Positions 61,295-64,000 of a stretch of DNA of 64,000 bases are shown here, in pieces. The DNA is taken from the NCBI RefSeq assembly GCF_041929205.1, contig NZ_JBHFNT010000202.1; one strand, written 5' to 3'. Positions within the stretch are counted from its first letter, which is position 1, and each line of letters opens with the position of its first letter. Origin of the DNA: Floridanema evergladense. GTDB lineage: Bacteria > Cyanobacteriota > Cyanobacteriia > Cyanobacteriales > Aerosakkonemataceae. The position numbers were made by a program, and so were the translations under genes. A model generated the notes under the pieces. That model saw nothing but the letters and a program-made list of their open reading frames with translations. It searched no databases and was not told where the DNA came from.

Positions 61295-64000
61295 ATGAAA
61301 AATTGCGATCGCAAAGCATTTACCAACAAAAATCACCTGATTTTCATCGTCCTATTGAAAATCAGTTCATCAACCCAAAAAGAAAGCCAAAAGTTTCTCC
61401 TTTCAACTTTATTTTTCCTGTTGTCTTTTGGGTTATTAATCAGCAAAGTTCAGGCGCAAATAGTCCCGGATAATACGCTTCCGGTTAATTCTCAAGTAAC
61501 ACATTCTGGTAATCTCCGCACTATTGACGGAGGAACTAGGAAGGGAGGCAATTTATTTCATAGTTTTCAAGAATTTTCAGTTCCGACTGGGATAGAAGCA
61601 CATTTTAATAATGCCCTTGATGTGCGAAATATTTTCAGTCGAGTAACCGGAAAGTCTATTTCTAATATTGATGGGTTGATTAAAGCTAATGGCACAGCTA
61701 ATTTATTTTTACTCAATCCCAATGGCATTATTTTTGGACCGAATGCAAGGCTAAATATTCGCGGGTCATTTTTGGGGAGTACCGCTAATAGTATTAAATT
61801 TGGAGATGGCATAGAATTTAGTGCGACTAATCCCCAAGGTACACATTTGTTGAGTATTAATGTACCAATTGGGTTGCAATATGGCAAGAGTGCCGGAGAA
61901 ATTCGCATTCAAGGTAAGGGTCAGGGATATAGTTTTGGTGCAACGGAAAAGTTTAATAGTGAATTGAATCCCTTGGAAGTTGCAACTGGAAAAAGTTTAA
62001 CTTTTGTCGGAGGCAATGTCATAGTTGACGGGGGAATTTTACAAGCTCCTGGTGGTCGTGTAGAGTTAGGGGGATTAGCAGGAGAGGGAACTGTAGGAAT
62101 CAATGCTGATGGTAGCTTGAGTTTTCCAAATAATTCAGAAATACCTGTTACTTTGGCGAATGTTACTATCAACAATCAAGCTGGAATTAATGTGGTAGCT
62201 GATGGTGGTGGGAGCATTACTATTAATGCGAATAATTTAGAGATTTCCGGGAACAGTTTACTATCGGCAGGAATTGCTACCAGTTCAAAAACAGTAGCAA
62301 ACACTCCCGGAGATATTACTTTCAATGCTGCTCAAGGCATAACCATTTCATCTAGTCGAGTTGAGAATAATGTTAATCCTGCGATTCAAGAAATAGATGT
62401 TTCGCGGGTAGGAAATAGTGGAGATATTAACATTAAAACTGGCTTCCTTTATTTAACTGAATATGCTCAACTGAGTACCACTACTTTCGGAAAAGGTGAT
62501 GCTGGAAATGTAGAAATTTCGGCTAGTAATTTTGTTTTGTTTGATGGAAGGGCTGGAGCTTACAGTAATGTAGGGAGAGGTGCTGTAGGTAATGCAGGTG
62601 AAATCTATATTGAAAGTGGGTCACTATTTTTGAAAGATGGCGCACAACTGCAAACAGTGATTAATAGTCCTGCTGAGGGAGAACAAGCTCCAAAGGCAGA
62701 TAGGAATGCTGGAGTTATATTTATCAAGGCTACAGATTTGGTTTCCATAGAGGGAAGTGGTACAGGGATTTTCAGTACTGTGGAAAAAGATGCCAGTAAC
62801 AACTCAAAAAATAAATTTGCTGGCAATATCTTTCAAGATTTTGTAGGGACTGGAGAGATTGTTGCAGCGATCGGTATCCTAACAAAAAACTTTGAGCTTA
62901 AAGATGGTGCTCGCTTGAGTAGTAGCAGTGGGGGAAAAGGGAATGCTGGAGCAGTTGTAGTTATAGCAGAAGACTCAGTAACGATCGCAAATAACAGTCG
63001 CATTTTCAGTTCTGTCACCAAGGAAGCAAAAGGAGATGCTGGTGCTATTTTAATTGGTGGTAAATCAGTTTCTTTAACTTCGGGTGCAGAGCTAATTACT
63101 AGTTCCTCGGGTCAAGGAGATGCAGGAATTGTAGTTGTTTTATCAACTGAAGATATTTCCCTAAAAAACAGTAGCATTTCCAGTGCCATATTAGAGGAAG
63201 CAACGGGTAATGCTGGTGGTATTGGACTATCTGCGGGTAAATCGATTTTTCTGACTGATGGCTCTAAATTAAAAGCTTATACCAATGGAAAAGGAAATGC
63301 TGGTCTTGTAATTTTAGAAGCTAAAAATGCTATTTCTTTTGACAACAGTGATATTTTCAACACTGTTGAGGAAAAGGGAGAGGGTAAAGGGGGTGGTATT
63401 AAATTATCTGCGGGTACATCGATTTCAATGACTAGTGCCTCTACTTTAAATGCTTATACCAATGGAAAAGGAAATGCTGGTCTTGTAATTTTAGAAGCTA
63501 AAAATGCTATTTCTTTTGACAACAGTGATATTTTCAACACTGTTGAGAAAGGGGGAACGGGTAATGCAGGTGACATTGGGATCTTTGGTCGATCGCTCTC
63601 TCTAACAAATGGCTCTCAAATTCAAACTGTAATCCGCTCAACAGAACCAGTTACTGACGGACAAATATCTGCTGGTAACATCGTAATTCAAGTAAGTAAA
63701 GATGTTTACTTGTCAGGTTTTTCAACTAGAGATCCCGCAGAAAAAGAAGGTTTTTTTCCTAGTTCGGTAAGAAGCACTGTTGAAAAAAATGCGATCGGAA
63801 ATGCAGGCAATATTAGTATTTTTGCTCGTTCTATTTGGTTAAACGAAAATACTGCTATTACCGCTGCAACTCAAGGAGGAGAAGGGGGAAGTATTACACT
63901 AAGTCCCTCTAATTTACTTGTAATGCGTAAAGGTCAAGTTACCACTACGGCAAACGAAGCTGGTAAGGGCGGAAATATTACTATTAATACTGATGGATTA
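61295..64000 (+). CDS. Filamentous-hemagglutinin-type TpsA exoprotein, N-terminal part (runs off the window)
   Basis: The frame stays open from ATG 61295 to the window end (902 codons seen). The N-terminus has a long extended signal region ending FLLSTLFFLLSFGLLISKVQAQ. The TPS/haemagglutination-activity domain follows (LRTIDGGTRKGGNLFHSFQ, NIDGLIKANGTANLFLLNPNGIIFGPNA, GSFLGSTANSI). After it are glycine- and asparagine-rich beta-helix repeats; residues about 660-750 include a near-exact duplication. It would be exported by a TpsB such as the one at 24.2-26.1 kb. Adhesion or aggregation is the likely role, inferred from family. Confidence 0.88.
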   Translation, partial: MKNCDRKAFTNKNHLIFIVLLKISSSTQKESQKFLLSTLFFLLSFGLLISKVQAQIVPDNTLPVNSQVTHSGNLRTIDGGTRKGGNLFHSFQEFSVPTGIEAHFNNALDVRNIFSRVTGKSISNIDGLIKANGTANLFLLNPNGIIFGPNARLNIRGSFLGSTANSIKFGDGIEFSATNPQGTHLLSINVPIGLQYGKSAGEIRIQGKGQGYSFGATEKFNSELNPLEVATGKSLTFVGGNVIVDGGILQAPGGRVELGGLAGEGTVGINADGSLSFPNNSEIPVTLANVTINNQAGINVVADGGGSITINANNLEISGNSLLSAGIATSSKTVANTPGDITFNAAQGITISSSRVENNVNPAIQEIDVSRVGNSGDINIKTGFLYLTEYAQLSTTTFGKGDAGNVEISASNFVLFDGRAGAYSNVGRGAVGNAGEIYIESGSLFLKDGAQLQTVINSPAEGEQAPKADRNAGVIFIKATDLVSIEGSGTGIFSTVEKDASNNSKNKFAGNIFQDFVGTGEIVAAIGILTKNFELKDGARLSSSSGGKGNAGAVVVIAEDSVTIANNSRIFSSVTKEAKGDAGAILIGGKSVSLTSGAELITSSSGQGDAGIVVVLSTEDISLKNSSISSAILEEATGNAGGIGLSAGKSIFLTDGSKLKAYTNGKGNAGLVILEAKNAISFDNSDIFNTVEEKGEGKGGGIKLSAGTSISMTSASTLNAYTNGKGNAGLVILEAKNAISFDNSDIFNTVEKGGTGNAGDIGIFGRSLSLTNGSQIQTVIRSTEPVTDGQISAGNIVIQVSKDVYLSGFSTRDPAEKEGFFPSSVRSTVEKNAIGNAGNISIFARSIWLNENTAITAATQGGEGGSITLSPSNLLVMRKGQVTTTANEAGKGGNITINTDGL
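63275..63370 (+). repeat. 96-bp direct repeat inside the TpsA gene, copy 1
   Basis: An identical 96-bp block recurs at 63452-63547 (offset 177 bp, 59 codons). It encodes one beta-helix strand set, starting AYTNGKGNAG. Confidence 0.85.
63452..63547 (+). repeat. 96-bp direct repeat inside the TpsA gene, copy 2
   Basis: It is identical to 63275-63370, in the same frame. Only the 81 bp between the copies differ, so the duplication is recent or is maintained by conversion. Confidence 0.85.

Noticed and set aside
61261..61473. 70-codon frame starting before the TpsA gene
   Set aside because: It overlaps the TpsA start in another frame. The TpsA frame from ATG 61295 has a signal peptide and conserved domain, the other has neither.

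Overview
The window comes from a cyanobacterium, probably a filamentous, repeat-rich one. The evidence is many HIP1-type GCGATCGC palindromes, a photosystem II gene (psbZ beside ribH), a three-subunit glycolate dehydrogenase, a cyanobacterial polar-lipid desaturase, cyanobacteria-restricted families (DUF928, DUF2854, DUF29) and GGGGACT-type heptamer arrays between genes. The base composition is AT-rich with no obvious genomic island. Genes are packed on both strands, mostly as singletons or pairs. There is one tRNA, no rRNA and no CRISPR array.

Layout. 0-5.3 kb: a truncated lipoprotein gene, a small mobile element, two small unknowns, glcE-glcF and a DUF2887/Rpn-type gene. 5.5-9 kb: a GT2 glycosyltransferase, an RTX lipase and a REP-associated transposase framed by its REP hairpins. 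9-16 kb: glcD, a Ser/Thr kinase with TPRs, a beta-carbonic anhydrase and a TPR-GT41 (OGT-like) transferase. 16-22 kb: a tandem palindrome array, miaA, gyrB and three Uma2-family genes (two are recent tandem copies) plus a Uma2 remnant. 22-30 kb: a peptide-type ABC permease, apt, a TpsB/FhaC outer-membrane transporter directly behind a NarL-type regulator, sodB and ppk. 30-37 kb: a single-domain response regulator, DUF2854, GT4 and gmd-like sugar genes, and an SpkB-like kinase with pentapeptide repeats. 37-48 kb: pheT, ssb, a sugar nucleotidyltransferase fused to a degenerate phosphomannomutase, cobK, ggt and an HDAC-like deacetylase. 48.5-50.5 kb: a four-gene stress/repair operon ending in uvsE. 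50.7-57 kb: a class II amidotransferase, a PLP lyase, an acyl-lipid desaturase, proA, tRNA-Gly(GCC), ribH and psbZ. 57-64 kb: a DHH-CBS-poly(A) polymerase fusion, then DUF928 and a large filamentous-hemagglutinin-type TpsA exoprotein cut by the window end.

Functionally the window mixes housekeeping (gyrB, pheT, miaA, ssb, CCA/poly(A) enzyme), photosynthetic metabolism (psbZ, carbonic anhydrase, glycolate dehydrogenase, superoxide dismutase), envelope and exopolysaccharide work (GT2, GT4, gmd, nucleotidyltransferase fusion) and secretion (TpsB with a TpsA elsewhere, RTX lipase).

The most unusual content is the repeat ecology. There is a 134-bp MITE-like element in three copies, one with a perfect 8-bp target duplication. 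There are five two-hairpin REPs, two of them bracketing a RAYT transposase. Heptamer arrays occur between genes, inside the MITE, and apparently in frame inside two protein genes (tpsB and cobK). No clearly new defence or biosynthetic system is visible. The best candidates for something undescribed are the MITE/heptamer relationship, the RAYT-REP unit and the DUF2945-DUF3140-NTF2-uvsE operon.
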